The translations under genes and the position numbers were made by a program. A stretch of DNA of 64,000 bases. Source: Bacillota bacterium (GTDB taxonomy: Bacteria > Bacillota > Bacilli > Paenibacillales > NBRC-103111). Below, one piece after another: positions 36,877 through 47,156 of this stretch. Below the pieces are notes generated by a model that searched no databases, was not told where the DNA came from, and saw only the letters and a list, made by a program, of their open reading frames with translations. The stretch's first letter is position 1, and each line of letters opens with the position of its first letter. Location: NCBI GenBank assembly GCA_023386955.1, contig JAEWIS010000038.1, forward strand, positions 372,001 through 436,000, in the 5' to 3' direction.

Positions 36877-38136
36877 TTATCCCTGTATCAATCGTACAAT
36901 ATCGTTGTACGTTACGGCTATCATCAACAGCATCAGCATGGCGAAGCCGATAAAATGCACCATACTCTCCCGGTTGGGGTCCACCGGACGCCCCCGGATG
37001 GCCTCAATCCCCAGGAACAACAGCCGGCTTCCATCCAATGCGGGAATGGGCAGCAGATTGAAGATCCCCAGGTTGATGCTCAGGAAGGCGGTCAGCGAAA
37101 TCATGGAGCTTAAGCCCGCCTGGGCGAAGTCGCTGGAGATTTGGACGATCCGTACGGGTCCGCCCAGATCATCCATTTTGAACTGGCCGAAAATCATTTG
37201 TTTGAAGCCCAAAAGTATATTCTTCGTCATAAAAACGGTATTGTCCCATGCGCCGGTTACGGCCTCCACCGGGGTGACACTGCGCTTGTCAAAGCCCAGC
37301 TCCACCCCCACCCGGACAGTCCCTTCGATATCCACGGGAGTGATGGTTTTCTGCATCTGCTCCTTGTTGCGTTCAATAATCCAAAGCATAGGCTGGTCCT
37401 TGGAATTCTTGATCAGCTGGGACAGCTGGGTCTGGTCCTTGCCGATGGGGGTGTGGTTAACCTCCAACACAACATCCCCCGGCATCAGACCGGCAACAGC
37501 CGCCGGTTTTCCCGGCTCAATCTTGCCAAGCTTCACATTGGTGGGCATGCCGTTCATCATCATTACAATAAGGAACAACACAAAAGCCAGTATGAAGTTC
37601 ATAGCCGGACCGGCAAAAATGGACAATGCCCGTTTGCCGACGCTTTTGCCGCCGAATTGGCGGTTCCAGGGGGCGATCTGGGTTTCCTTGCCCCGAGCCA
37701 CCATCATAGCATCCTCGGCAACCGCAAAACGCACCGGTTCCCCTTCCACAATCAGCTGGACATACAGCTCCCGCTCCAGATCAATGCTCTCAATTTCCCC
37801 TTGGATGACGTTGGAGCGCTGGTCGAGCTGGTCCAGAAACAGATGGGTAACCACCTCGTCCTTCAACCGTACACCGATGGTTTGGCCGGGATTGGCCTGT
37901 ACAATCTCCGGGTCCTCCCCCGCCATCCGGACGTACCCGCCGATGGGCAGAATCCGAAGCGTATAGGTGGTTTCACCCTTTTTGTACGAAAAAAGCTTCG
38001 GCCCGAAGCCGATGGCAAATTCCCGAACCAGAATCCCCGCCCGTTTGGCAAAGTAAAAATGCCCCCATTCATGCAGGGTAACCAGCACGAAGAACATCAG
38101 CACGATCTGAAGACCGACTTGTATATTGGACAACAT
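36877..38136 (-). CDS. rseP: Site-2 protease RseP/RasP
   Basis: An intramembrane zinc metalloprotease that cleaves anti-sigma factors and signal-peptide remnants. The protein has 419 residues: HEWGH at 22-26 in the first membrane helix, a cytoplasm-facing loop with GFGPKLFSY and GGYVRMAGED, a PDZ domain at about 200-290, and the second active-site segment NLLPIPALDGSRL near 365, followed by a last helix. It follows dxr as in the standard frr-uppS-cdsA-dxr-rasP-proS order. Confidence 0.96.
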   Translation of the reverse strand: MLSNIQVGLQIVLMFFVLVTLHEWGHFYFAKRAGILVREFAIGFGPKLFSYKKGETTYTLRILPIGGYVRMAGEDPEIVQANPGQTIGVRLKDEVVTHLFLDQLDQRSNVIQGEIESIDLERELYVQLIVEGEPVRFAVAEDAMMVARGKETQIAPWNRQFGGKSVGKRALSIFAGPAMNFILAFVLFLIVMMMNGMPTNVKLGKIEPGKPAAVAGLMPGDVVLEVNHTPIGKDQTQLSQLIKNSKDQPMLWIIERNKEQMQKTITPVDIEGTVRVGVELGFDKRSVTPVEAVTGAWDNTVFMTKNILLGFKQMIFGQFKMDDLGGPVRIVQISSDFAQAGLSSMISLTAFLSINLGIFNLLPIPALDGSRLLFLGIEAIRGRPVDPNRESMVHFIGFAMLMLLMIAVTYNDIVRLIQG

Positions 38137-38289
38137 CGATTCCCCCTTAGTTGGTAAAAGAAAGGTCCTTTCATAAAGAGTACCATTAAGACCGAGGGCA
38201 ATACAAGCCGACTGCCCTGGAGCCCGTATTGGACGCTTTTAATACCTAAGCATATGCCGTTTCGGGGGAGGCTTATTCACATGGATACA

Positions 38290-39432
38290 TTACAAACGCG
38301 AGGCAATTTCTCTGGCCTGCCGATCAGCTAACAGAATCTCTTCCAGCTCCGGGCGCGCCACGTTCCGGTGGGCGTCCAAGGCTCTGGCGATCCGGTCCTC
38401 AATCTCCAGGAACTCAATTTTGCCCTGCAGAAACAGCGCAACCGCCGCTTCATTGGCGGCACTGTACACGGTGGGAAACGTACCTCCGGCTCTGCCGCTT
38501 TCATAGGCCATCGCCAAGCAAGGATACCGTTCCATGTCCATGGTCCGGAAATTGAGCCTTCCGATCTCCGTCAGCCGCAGGGGCTCGGCCGGCGTTGGCT
38601 TCCGGTGGGGGTAGGTGAGTGCGTATTGAATGGGAATCCGCATATCCGGCGTACCCAGCTGAGCCATTACGCTATGGTCCCGGAACTCCACCATGGAGTG
38701 GATCACACTTTCCGGATGGAGAATCACCTCAATGTGGTCATAATCCATATTGAAGAGCCAATGGGCCTCAATGACCTCCAGCCCTTTGTTGACCATGGTG
38801 GCGGAATCGATGGTGATCTTGGCGCCCATGGACCAATTGGGATGGCGCAGGGCTTCTTCCACCGTAACACCAACCAGCTCCGACCGGGTACGGTCCCGGA
38901 AGGAGCCGCCCGATGCAGTGATAATCAGCTTATGTATATCCTTGGGCGATTCCCCGTTTAAGCATTGGAAGATGGCGGAATGCTCGCTGTCCACAGGCAA
39001 CAGGGACACGCCCCGTTTGCGGGCCAGCTCACAAACCAGATGCCCCGCAGACACCAGGGTTTCCTTATTGGCTAACCCAATGCTTTTGCCTGCATCAATA
39101 GCGGCAAGGGTAGGCTTCAGCCCGACGCTGCCTACAACGGCAGTCACCACCAGCTCGGCTTCGGTAGCCGCTGCGGCTTCAACCAGTCCGTCATCGCCGT
39201 ACACTACCTTGATGCCCGGACCTGCCGCGGCCTCCACTTCCTCCGCCAGCTGGCGGTTGGACACACAAACCAGCTTCGGGGAGAACATCTGGATCTGCTT
39301 CAGCAGCAAGGCCAGATTGCTGCCCGCCGCCAGCGCCTCCACCTGATAGGAATCCGGGTCATGGGCGACCACATCCAAGGTCTGCGTGCCGATGGAGCCG
39401 GTTGAGCCCAACACCGCTATGCGTTTTTTCAT
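38290..39432 (-). CDS. dxr: 1-deoxy-D-xylulose 5-phosphate reductoisomerase
   Basis: The second step of the methylerythritol phosphate route to isoprenoids, which supplies UppS. The 380-residue protein has the NADPH-binding [15 protein letters not shown] at the N-terminus, the metal/substrate region [12 protein letters not shown], and TASGGSFRD. The ATG at 39432 was taken; the longer frame reaches into the end of cdsA without homology. It lies about 25 bp after the cdsA stop. Confidence 0.97.
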   Translation of the reverse strand: MKKRIAVLGSTGSIGTQTLDVVAHDPDSYQVEALAAGSNLALLLKQIQMFSPKLVCVSNRQLAEEVEAAAGPGIKVVYGDDGLVEAAAATEAELVVTAVVGSVGLKPTLAAIDAGKSIGLANKETLVSAGHLVCELARKRGVSLLPVDSEHSAIFQCLNGESPKDIHKLIITASGGSFRDRTRSELVGVTVEEALRHPNWSMGAKITIDSATMVNKGLEVIEAHWLFNMDYDHIEVILHPESVIHSMVEFRDHSVMAQLGTPDMRIPIQYALTYPHRKPTPAEPLRLTEIGRLNFRTMDMERYPCLAMAYESGRAGGTFPTVYSAANEAAVALFLQGKIEFLEIEDRIARALDAHRNVARPELEEILLADRQAREIASRL

Positions 39433-39457
39433 GGTGTGCACGTCCTTTGCTTCTTGA

Positions 39458-40252
39458 TTACGGAATAAGGGAAACCAGACAGAGGAACGGGAATACAATC
39501 AGCCAGCTGTCCACCCGGTCGAGAATGCCTCCGTGGCCGGGAAGAATGGTGCCTGTATCCTTGATCCCTTTGACACGTTTGTAAGCCGACTGGATCAGAT
39601 CCCCCATTTGGCCCACGGCTGCAGCCAAAACGCCGATTGCCGCCGCTCTTCCAATACTCAGAATATCCGGGGCATAAAAATGGAAAGCCAGCGCTACCAC
39701 AACGGCTAACAGCAGGCCGCCAACAGCCCCTTCAATGGTTTTCTTCGGGCTGATTGTAGGCCACATGGGCGTTTTGCCAAAAGCCACTCCGGCGAAATAA
39801 GCACCGGCATCCGAAGCCCAGATGCACAGAAAGGTCAGCAGCGTCCAAAACAGGCCGTCTGTTTCAATCCAGCGGGACGACACCATATAATGAAAACCGA
39901 AGCCGATATAGATAATACCAACAAACACAACCGCCGCGTGGTCAATGGTCACCTTGTTTTTGGAAATAACCGTTACCGCCAGCAGCACGAACAGAATCAG
40001 CCAAACAAAGGATTCTGCCGGCAAGCCGAAGCCGATCCGGTCCGTTTCCCACGGAACAACCAGACATACGGTGGCTGCCATGCCGAAAAACCGGGTGAAA
40101 TGCTGCTTCTGCAGCCCGTTCATCCGGATGAATTCATCATAACCGATTATGGCCATAAGCAGCACTAGTCCCAAAAACCAATAGCCGCCCAGCGCCAGCA
40201 TTGCTACAAATACGCCTCCGGCCAGCACGCCGGTGATAATCCGCTGTTTCAA
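39458..40252 (-). CDS. cdsA: Phosphatidate cytidylyltransferase
   Basis: Makes CDP-diacylglycerol for phospholipid synthesis. The 264-residue integral membrane protein has about seven helices and the C-terminal CDP-alcohol signature, here around [29 protein letters not shown] start follows GGAGG with 7 bp. Position between uppS and dxr is the standard one. Confidence 0.96.
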   Translation of the reverse strand: MKQRIITGVLAGGVFVAMLALGGYWFLGLVLLMAIIGYDEFIRMNGLQKQHFTRFFGMAATVCLVVPWETDRIGFGLPAESFVWLILFVLLAVTVISKNKVTIDHAAVVFVGIIYIGFGFHYMVSSRWIETDGLFWTLLTFLCIWASDAGAYFAGVAFGKTPMWPTISPKKTIEGAVGGLLLAVVVALAFHFYAPDILSIGRAAAIGVLAAAVGQMGDLIQSAYKRVKGIKDTGTILPGHGGILDRVDSWLIVFPFLCLVSLIP

Positions 40253-40270
40253 GCCGATTCCTCCAATAGG

Positions 40271-41044
40271 TCACAGGCCGCCATAACGTCTCGACCTTCT
40301 CTGATACTCATGTACGGCCTCGAAGAATTGCTTCTCCCCAAAATCCGGCCAGTATAAGGACGAGAAATACAGCTCCGTATAGGCCATCTGCCAAAGCATA
40401 AAATTGGAGAGCCGCAGTTCCCCGCTGGTGCGGATCAGGAGATCCGGATCCGGCAGATGGGAGGTTAGGAGAGAGGATTGAATGGTCTCCTCCTGGATAT
40501 CCTCCACGTCAAGCTCGCCGCTCTTCACACGCTCCGCCACCTGCCGCATGGCGATCAGCAATTCACTGCGGCCGCCGTAGTTCAGGGCAAAATTAAGGAT
40601 AAGACCGGTATTGCCGCGGGTACGTGCCTCCGCCTCCTCAAGCGCCTTCAGCGTATGGGCCGGCAACCCTTCTTTGATCCCGGTCATGCGGACCTGCACA
40701 TTCTTCTCCACCAGCTCATCCAGCTCAATGGCCAGGAACTCCTGGGGAAGCTTCATCAGAAAGTCCACTTCCTCCTGGGGTCTGGTCCAGTTTTCCGTGG
40801 AAAAGGCATACATAGTCAATACTTTGACGCCCAGGTCGTCAGCGGCGATGGTGGCCCGTTTGACCGCCTTCATACCGCTGTGGTGTCCGGCGATACGGGG
40901 AAGTCCGCGCTGCTTGGCCCACCGTCCGTTGCCGTCCATGATGACCGCAACATGCCGGGGGACCTGGCCCTGGAGAAGCGATTCTCTCGTGATCTCCCCG
41001 TGAGCCGCCTCCTCGGTTTTTCCCTTTCTGAACAAATGAAACAT
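40271..41044 (-). CDS. uppS: Undecaprenyl diphosphate synthase
   Basis: Builds the C55 lipid carrier for peptidoglycan and wall polymers. The 257-residue cis-prenyltransferase has the catalytic aspartate (Asp37) in AVIMDGNGRWAKQRG, then FSTENWTRP and RTSGELRLSNFMLWQ. The ATG at 41044 with GGGGGAG upstream was chosen; the frame stays open into frr, but that extension is not protein-like and overlaps frr. Confidence 0.96.
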   Translation of the reverse strand: MFHLFRKGKTEEAAHGEITRESLLQGQVPRHVAVIMDGNGRWAKQRGLPRIAGHHSGMKAVKRATIAADDLGVKVLTMYAFSTENWTRPQEEVDFLMKLPQEFLAIELDELVEKNVQVRMTGIKEGLPAHTLKALEEAEARTRGNTGLILNFALNYGGRSELLIAMRQVAERVKSGELDVEDIQEETIQSSLLTSHLPDPDLLIRTSGELRLSNFMLWQMAYTELYFSSLYWPDFGEKQFFEAVHEYQRRSRRYGGL

Positions 41045-41084
41045 GTCATCTCCCCCGGCACACATGTTTTGGCCGATTTGGCCG

Positions 41085-41111
41085 AACAGCCCCTTATTGA
41101 AAGGGGCTGTT
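41085..41111 (-). other. Perfect stem-loop between frr and uppS
   Basis: An 11-bp perfect stem (AACAGCCCCTT/AAGGGGCTGTT) with a 5-nt loop lies 4 bp after the frr stop. There is no T tract on the minus strand, so it is more likely a processing or mRNA-stability element than a terminator. Confidence 0.6.
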
Positions 41112-41114
41112 GTT

Positions 41115-41669
41115 TTACACTTCCATGATTTCCTTTTCTTTCGCTGCCAAAACCTTCTCGATTTCAGCCACGTACTTATCGGTTTGCTTCTGGATATCAT
41201 CCTGATGGCGGCGGGATTCGTCCTCCGGCATGCCGGTTTTCTCCAGCTTCTTAATATCGTCGTTGGCGTCACGGCGGATATTGCGGATGGCAACCTTGGC
41301 CTCTTCACCGTATTTCCGAATCAGCTTTACCAGCTCCTGGCGGCGCTCCTCCGTAAGGGCGGGAATCACCAGCCGGATGGTGCTGCCGTCGTTGCCGGGA
41401 GTAAGTCCCAGATCGGACTTCATAATCGCCTTCTCGATGGCGCTCATAACCGACTTGTCCCAAGGCTGGATCAACAGTGTCCGGGAGTCCGGCAGGGTAA
41501 TATTGCCCAATTGATTAACTGGCGTCATTGTACCGTAATATTCCACTTGAATCCGGTCCAGAAGGCTGGTTGTGGCACGTCCGGCACGCAGGGAAGCCAG
41601 TTCCTTTTTCAGAGAAGCTACTCCCTTTTCCATGCGCTCTTCAGCATTTTTCTTAATGGATTGAGCCAT
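41115..41669 (-). CDS. frr: Ribosome recycling factor
   Basis: Splits post-termination ribosomes together with EF-G. 184 residues, the standard length, with [22 protein letters not shown] near the N-terminus, and the hinge region and C-terminal helices ([26 protein letters not shown]). One base separates it from pyrH, so they are co-transcribed. Confidence 0.98.
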   Translation of the reverse strand: MAQSIKKNAEERMEKGVASLKKELASLRAGRATTSLLDRIQVEYYGTMTPVNQLGNITLPDSRTLLIQPWDKSVMSAIEKAIMKSDLGLTPGNDGSTIRLVIPALTEERRQELVKLIRKYGEEAKVAIRNIRRDANDDIKKLEKTGMPEDESRRHQDDIQKQTDKYVAEIEKVLAAKEKEIMEV

Positions 41670-42479
<810 letters not shown>

Positions 42480-42494
42480 TTAGGATGTCGCCCG

Positions 42495-42524
42495 CAAAAA
42501 AGAAGGAACACCAATCGTGTTCCG
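42495..42524 (-). terminator. Intrinsic terminator downstream of tsf
   Basis: On the minus strand GGAACAC, a 5-nt loop and GTGTTCC are followed by TTCTTTTTT, 27 bp after the tsf stop. Confidence 0.85.
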
Positions 42525-42550
42525 ACTTTTGCGTGCTATCCGGCACAGTC

Positions 42551-43201
42551 TTATTGCTTCACTTGCGCCATAACTTCTTCTACGAAGTTGTCTTGCTTCT
42601 TCTCCAGACCTTCGCCCAGCTCATAACGAACAAAACGACGGATGGAGATGTTTTCGCCGATGGCGGCAATCTTTTCTTTCAGAAGGGTGTCGATGGTCTT
42701 GTCCGGATCCTTAATGAAGGATTGCTCCATCAGACAGTACTCTTCATAATACTTGTTGATGCGGCCTTCTACCATGCGGTCTACAATCTTTTCCGGCTTG
42801 CCTTCGTTCAGGGCTTGAGCGCGGAGGATTTCCTTTTCCTTCTCCAGCTCTTCACCGGAAACTTCCTCACGGCGCACAAATTTCGGGTTAGCAGCGGCGA
42901 TTTGCATGGCGATGTCGCGGGCAAATTCGCGGAACTGCTCAGTCTTGCCTACGAAGTCGGTTTCGCAGTTGATTTCCACCAGGACGCCGATACGGCCGCC
43001 GGCATGGATATAAGCTTCAACTACGCCCTCAGTGGCAACACGTCCGCCCTTCTTGGCGGCAGCGGCAAGGCCCTTCTCACGAAGAATCTCAGCTGCTCTT
43101 TCGATGTTGCCTTCGGATTCGTCCAGCGCCTTTTTGCAATCCAGCATGCCGGCGCCTGTTTTTTCACGCAATTCTTTTACTGCGGAAGCAGAAACTGCCA
43201 T
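42551..43201 (-). CDS. tsf: Elongation factor Ts
   Basis: The nucleotide-exchange factor for EF-Tu. The 216-residue short form, typical of Firmicutes and related groups, has the UBA-like [21 protein letters not shown] and the core [20 protein letters not shown]. The ATG at 43201 has AGGAGG 8 bp upstream. A hairpin with a T tract separates it from rpsB, so its level may be set by partial read-through. Confidence 0.97.
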   Translation of the reverse strand: MAVSASAVKELREKTGAGMLDCKKALDESEGNIERAAEILREKGLAAAAKKGGRVATEGVVEAYIHAGGRIGVLVEINCETDFVGKTEQFREFARDIAMQIAAANPKFVRREEVSGEELEKEKEILRAQALNEGKPEKIVDRMVEGRINKYYEEYCLMEQSFIKDPDKTIDTLLKEKIAAIGENISIRRFVRYELGEGLEKKQDNFVEEVMAQVKQ

Positions 43202-43280
43202 ATGGTTTGACCTCCTGAAAGTGATCGTCCCCGGTAGCCGGGAATCGAAAAATTGGGTTGGGCTTAACACGGTTTTCCCG

Positions 43281-43325
43281 AAAAAAAGGGGTGGTGATAG
43301 GTTATTACACCTTCAACCCACCCCT
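43281..43325 (-). terminator. Attenuator/terminator between rpsB and tsf
   Basis: On the minus strand AGGGGTGG pairs with CCACCCCT around a 23-nt loop and is followed by seven T. Partial termination here would make S2 in excess of EF-Ts transcripts. Confidence 0.75.
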
Positions 43326-43354
43326 GGTATATTGCCGTTTGGTTATATCACTGC

Positions 43355-44053
43355 TTACGCAGTTGTTTGTTCGCCTTGATGAGCCTCGATAACGGCATCG
43401 GCAATCTTAGCTGTAAGCAGCTTAACTGCGCGGATAGCGTCGTCGTTGCCGGGAATCACATAGTCGATTTCGTCCGGATCACAGTTGGTGTCCACGATGC
43501 CAACGATCGGGATACCCAGCTTGCGAGCTTCGGCAACGGCAATGCGTTCCTTGCGGGGATCGATAATGAACAATGCGCTCGGCAGGCCCTTCATGTTCTT
43601 GATGCCGCCCAGGAATTTCTCCAAACGCTCCATTTCCTTGCGCAGGATGATAACTTCCTTCTTCGGCAGCACGTCGAAGGTGCCGTCTTGCTCCCAACGC
43701 TCCAGCTCATGCAGGCGGTCGATCCGCTTTTGGATGGTGGAGAAGTTGGTCAGAGTACCACCCAACCAACGTTGGTTGATGTAGTACATGCCGCTGCGCT
43801 CAGCTTCTTCCTTTACGGAATCCTGAGCTTGTTTCTTGGTGCCTACAAACAGGAAAGTGCCGCCTTCTGCTGCGACAGACTTAACGAAGTTGTAAGCTTC
43901 CTCGACCTTCTTAACTGTCTTTTGCAGGTCGATAATGTAAATGCCGTTTCTTTCGGTGAAGATGTATTTATCCATTTTCGGATTCCAACGACGGGTTTGG
44001 TGACCGAAGTGTACCCCAGCTTCCAAAAGCTGTTTCATGGAAATAACTGCCAT
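43355..44053 (-). CDS. rpsB: 30S ribosomal protein S2
   Basis: A late-assembling small-subunit protein. 232 residues with the signatures [42 protein letters not shown] and [26 protein letters not shown]. The ATG at 44053 has GAGGAGGTG upstream and matches the usual MAVISMKQ start. It is preceded by its own promoter and a leader of about 120 nt with small hairpins. Confidence 0.98.
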   Translation of the reverse strand: MAVISMKQLLEAGVHFGHQTRRWNPKMDKYIFTERNGIYIIDLQKTVKKVEEAYNFVKSVAAEGGTFLFVGTKKQAQDSVKEEAERSGMYYINQRWLGGTLTNFSTIQKRIDRLHELERWEQDGTFDVLPKKEVIILRKEMERLEKFLGGIKNMKGLPSALFIIDPRKERIAVAEARKLGIPIVGIVDTNCDPDEIDYVIPGNDDAIRAVKLLTAKIADAVIEAHQGEQTTA

Positions 44054-44178
44054 CCTCACACACCTCCTCACAATTTGGTTTTTAGTGTCCCTCCGCCAAC
44101 TTCATCTCCACGGAAAAACTCTGCTTGAGAGCACCGTTTCCGGGATTCGCCGGCGTGTGTTTTTTAACACCGCTATTA

Positions 44179-44207
44179 AATATAGCATAACATGACAATG
44201 GATGCAA
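44179..44207 (-). promoter_or_regulatory. Promoter of rpsB
   Basis: The minus strand has TTGCAT, a 17-bp spacer and TATATT. The leader that follows contains GTGTT/AACAC and ACGG/CCGT hairpins, which may be a regulatory leader for S2. Confidence 0.65.
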
Positions 44208-44234
44208 CTGTCGAATAATGGCCCCAGGATATGC

Positions 44235-44270
44235 AAAAACCCCGGTTGCCTCCTTGGGAGACAGCGGGGG
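44235..44270 (-). terminator. Terminator of the fla/che operon
   Basis: On the minus strand CCCCG, inner CTCC/GGAG and CGGGG are followed by five T, just after the last gene of the motility cluster. Confidence 0.8.
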
Positions 44271-44272
44271 TG

Positions 44273-44788
44273 TCAGGTGGGGGGAAGTGTTGTCAAACGC
44301 GCGACCACGTCCTGGATATTATGATTGGCCCCGAAGCTGTAGAGCCCGGAGCGGATTTTCGTATTTAATTGATTGGACCGCAGCGCCTCATCGAATGCCT
44401 GCTTGTCGCTGATCACTCCGCTGCGGAACAGGTAGTCGGAGACCATGGAGGCCGACATTCCCTCGGTGATAAAGACGGTGATTTCCTTGCCCGGCGCCTG
44501 GGCTTTGGCCGCCTCCTCCGCTCTGGCTGCCGCAACAGCCTTGGATACTGAATCATCCAGCTCGTTTTGCTTGTAAAGCTTGATCCCCTTGTCATAGACC
44601 TGGAGATTCAAGGCATCCGCCTTATCCCGGATCTCCTGGGCGGTCAGCTGCGGGGCGGAAGACGGGATTCCGGGCTCCGGGAGAACCGGCGTGCCCGCTC
44701 CTTTGGCCGAGATCATCAGCTGCAGCAGCAGGGCGCCGGCTATCATACCGGTGCCCAATCCGTATTGGAAAGGCTTATTTTTTTGCAT
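44273..44788 (-). CDS. Small exported protein with MltG (YceG) LysM-like domain
   Basis: A 171-residue protein: an N-terminal hydrophobic segment (YGLGTGMIAGALLLQLM) as signal or anchor, an Ala/Glu-rich region to about 100, then 70 residues resembling the LysM-like domain of the lytic transglycosylase MltG (ITVFITEGMSASMVSDYLFRSGVI ... IRSGLYSFG). The MltG catalytic domain is absent, so it is not expected to cut peptidoglycan itself. Last gene of the motility operon, overlapping the SwrB-like gene by 14 bp. The role is unknown; a peptidoglycan-sensing or scaffold function is inference. Confidence 0.65.
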   Translation of the reverse strand: MQKNKPFQYGLGTGMIAGALLLQLMISAKGAGTPVLPEPGIPSSAPQLTAQEIRDKADALNLQVYDKGIKLYKQNELDDSVSKAVAAARAEEAAKAQAPGKEITVFITEGMSASMVSDYLFRSGVISDKQAFDEALRSNQLNTKIRSGLYSFGANHNIQDVVARLTTLPPT

Positions 44789-45338
44789 TTGCCTCCTCCT
44801 CCTGTAGGGCCAGCTGGATGATCAGATTAACCTCGCCTTTATTCAGGCCGCACTTGCGGGCAATGTAATCCACCGATTTGCCGTCATCATGAAGACGCAG
44901 CACTTCCTCGTAACGCCCACGGATGCCCGCGGCGGGCTTCTGCATCTCCTCCGGAACCGGAAGCGGCTCCGGCTGGGGAAGGGGCTGCGCTTGAGGCGTC
45001 ACGGCGCTTCTGGCAGTCGCCTGCCCCGTCTCCGCGGTCATCAATACAAGACGCTTCCAGTCCTGGCGCTCCTGCTGAAATTCCTGCTCCAGCCGTTCCA
45101 TCCGCTCGGTCATCTTGTGGAGGGATTGGTTATGGTTTTCCTTCATATGGGCGATGGTGTCCAGAAGTTTCTTATTGTCCTCCTCCAGCTCGGCCATAAA
45201 CCCTTCCAAGGTTTCCTCCACCTCCTGCATAATCCGCGGGGATTCGGACGGAGCCTGTTTTTTGGGTTTGGCGAACAAAAAGGAAAACACCAGTATGCAT
45301 AACCCGATCAGAACTACATATATGTATGGCTCATTCAT
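44775..45338 (-). CDS. swrB: SwrB-like protein
   Basis: A 187-residue protein with an N-terminal membrane helix (IYVVLIGLCILVFSFLFA), a coiled coil (about 35-100), a Pro-rich spacer and a C-terminal helix-turn-helix-like region (VDYIARKCGLNKGEVNLIIQLA). This architecture and the position between sigD and rpsB match B. subtilis SwrB, which promotes flagellar basal-body maturation and swarming by activating type III export. Sequence identity cannot be judged here, so the name rests on architecture and synteny. Confidence 0.7.
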   Translation of the reverse strand: MNEPYIYVVLIGLCILVFSFLFAKPKKQAPSESPRIMQEVEETLEGFMAELEEDNKKLLDTIAHMKENHNQSLHKMTERMERLEQEFQQERQDWKRLVLMTAETGQATARSAVTPQAQPLPQPEPLPVPEEMQKPAAGIRGRYEEVLRLHDDGKSVDYIARKCGLNKGEVNLIIQLALQEEEANAKK

Positions 45339-45380
45339 AAACCGTCACTTCCGCTTCTTCCGGCCGTAAGGCCCTTGTTT

Positions 45381-45707
45381 TCACAGGGACACATCCACAT
45401 GATGGCCCTTGTAGGGATGCTCCGCCTGGACTGGAGTCTGGCTGGGGGAGGGGTCTGATGTGCCTTGGGAAGTTTGGGCGGCGCTGCCTTGCCTGCGTTT
45501 TTTCTCCTCTTGACCGTTGCGGATTGCGGATTTATCCGTTTCCTTCAACCCTTCGGCGCGCTTGCGGGCACCTTCTGCAGTCCGCTGCTGCACCTCGGCC
45601 AAGGCCATCTGGTCCACCTGGGGCTTCTGCTGGATTTCCCGCTGAAGCTGCCCGGCATCGGCGTTCTTATGTACGGCAAATGACATGTCCACCGCTTTGA
45701 GGCTCAT
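45381..45707 (-). CDS. Small conserved protein of the motility operon, function unknown
   Basis: A 108-residue, highly polar protein with no membrane segment. Residues 1-35 are mixed (SLKAVDMSFAVHKNADAGQLQ), the middle is Gln/Glu/Lys-rich and helical, then comes a disordered Ser/Thr/Pro stretch and the C-terminal tail HPYKGHHVDVSL. The defined tail after a disordered linker looks like a docking motif. It lies between the FapA-domain gene and the SwrB-like gene. GAGGGGG precedes two adjacent ATG codons. I do not recognise it further. Confidence 0.65.
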   Translation of the reverse strand: MSLKAVDMSFAVHKNADAGQLQREIQQKPQVDQMALAEVQQRTAEGARKRAEGLKETDKSAIRNGQEEKKRRQGSAAQTSQGTSDPSPSQTPVQAEHPYKGHHVDVSL

Positions 45708-45725
45708 CATTATCCCCCTCCCGCA

Positions 45726-47135
45726 TTAAAAATTGGCTGTGGTTACAATATCCCCGCTTTCCATCTTAAAGCATACATGTGAGGCAGGGTCCTTAATAAA
45801 CCGGGTGAACCGCCCGATTACGACCTTGGCTCCGCCATAAATCATCGAGGTGACCATCACCACTGCCTTATCCGTATCCTCCAGCGATTTTTCAATCACC
45901 AGAATTTCATCCTTAATGACCGACATGGCCTCCACCAGTTGCTTGCGGGTATGCACCAGCTTGATCCGCATGCTGAGGCGTTCGGGATTCAACTGTCCGT
46001 TGGCGGCCATTTGGTCCAGCAGTACCAGGGCTTTTACCGTTTTGTCCATATTATCCATATGCTCACGCAAGCTTTGCCGCAGCTGCACCAGCTTGTTCCG
46101 CAGCTCCGGAGCCACCCCCACCTCAATGGCGGTAATGGTGGACATAGAGTTGCCTACCGTCCGGGCCACAACCTTCTCGCCCGCTTGTACGGTGCCCCCG
46201 ACAATCAGTCCCTTGGTCCCCTGGCAGACAACTGAGCGGCCGGCACGGACACTGGAGTGCATAATGCTTTGGGAGACGATAACATCCTCCCCCGCCTCCA
46301 CGATGCCATCCTGGATAAACGAGCTTTTAATGGATTTCCCGGCTTTTACGCTGCCTTTATTCTGGCCGAGGATCCCTCCGCTGATTTCAATGGACCCTTC
46401 CGCCTCCAGCTCCGCCGCTTCTACCCCGCCGCTTATGCGGATGTCCCCTGCAGCCCGGACCTTAAAGCCGGGCTGCACATTCCCGCGGATGACAACGGAG
46501 CCGATAAAGTTAATATTGCCAACATTGAAGTCCACATCCCCGTTTACTTCATAGATGGGGAATACATTAATTTTATCACGGTCCGTTTTCACCACAACAC
46601 CGTCGATAGCCGCGTAGATGCCGCTTTGCTCGGCATCGGTAATCACGTTTTTCCCCAGCTTGAAGCGCACTTCCTTGCCGGTTCGGGCAAACAGGGGCTC
46701 GCCTGTAACAGCTTTGCCGTTTTTGCCCTCTTCGGACGGAATGCGGCGGGCGATGATTTGGCCTTTTTGAATATTGTTAATGGATGTTACTTCTTTATAA
46801 TTAACAGTCCCATCCTCACGTTCCATGGGTCTTTTTGTTTTCGTATCCAAATCGAAGACCCATTCCATATAGCCGTCCTTGCCGTCTACAGGCTCTTCTC
46901 CTGAAGCCACCATTGTTTTTCTTGCAAGAAAAGGGCCGGCATCCCTGGCGATCTGCTCCAGTATTCCCTGATCAATGCCATAAACAATGTGATTATTCTT
47001 CAGAAGCTCTTCCAATTGGGACAGCTTGCACGAAAATCCCTGCTCCACGTTCGTAAAATGAACAAACGCCTTCAGCTTGTCGTTGGAAACCGTAAGGTTC
47101 ACGTAATATTCCAAAGGCAGGACCTGCTCATCCAT
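45726..47135 (-). CDS. FapA/DUF342 family protein
   Basis: A 469-residue protein of the FapA (formerly DUF342) family. An N-terminal region to about 190 precedes a right-handed beta-helix-like domain with hexapeptide-like rungs (NFIGSVVIRGNVQPGFKVRAAGDI, SIEISGGILGQNKGSVKAGKSI), then a C-terminal helical part and a last beta segment (GAKVVIGRFTRFI). It directly follows sigD. Family members near chemotaxis and motility genes are known but lack an agreed function; polymer or surface binding is speculation. Start at one of two ATGs (47138 or 47135) after GAAGGTG; a GTG at 47156 is also possible. Confidence 0.85.
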   Translation of the reverse strand: MDEQVLPLEYYVNLTVSNDKLKAFVHFTNVEQGFSCKLSQLEELLKNNHIVYGIDQGILEQIARDAGPFLARKTMVASGEEPVDGKDGYMEWVFDLDTKTKRPMEREDGTVNYKEVTSINNIQKGQIIARRIPSEEGKNGKAVTGEPLFARTGKEVRFKLGKNVITDAEQSGIYAAIDGVVVKTDRDKINVFPIYEVNGDVDFNVGNINFIGSVVIRGNVQPGFKVRAAGDIRISGGVEAAELEAEGSIEISGGILGQNKGSVKAGKSIKSSFIQDGIVEAGEDVIVSQSIMHSSVRAGRSVVCQGTKGLIVGGTVQAGEKVVARTVGNSMSTITAIEVGVAPELRNKLVQLRQSLREHMDNMDKTVKALVLLDQMAANGQLNPERLSMRIKLVHTRKQLVEAMSVIKDEILVIEKSLEDTDKAVVMVTSMIYGGAKVVIGRFTRFIKDPASHVCFKMESGDIVTTANF

Positions 47136-47156
47136 CATCGCACCTTCTTCCGACAC

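Noticed and set aside
35433..36953. 506-codon plus-strand frame
   Set aside because: Antisense to proS, no recognisable domain; proS motifs are complete on the other strand.
41045..41308. Longer N-terminus for UppS
   Set aside because: The extension overlaps frr, lacks homology-like composition and would ignore the GGGGGAG site before the ATG at 41044.
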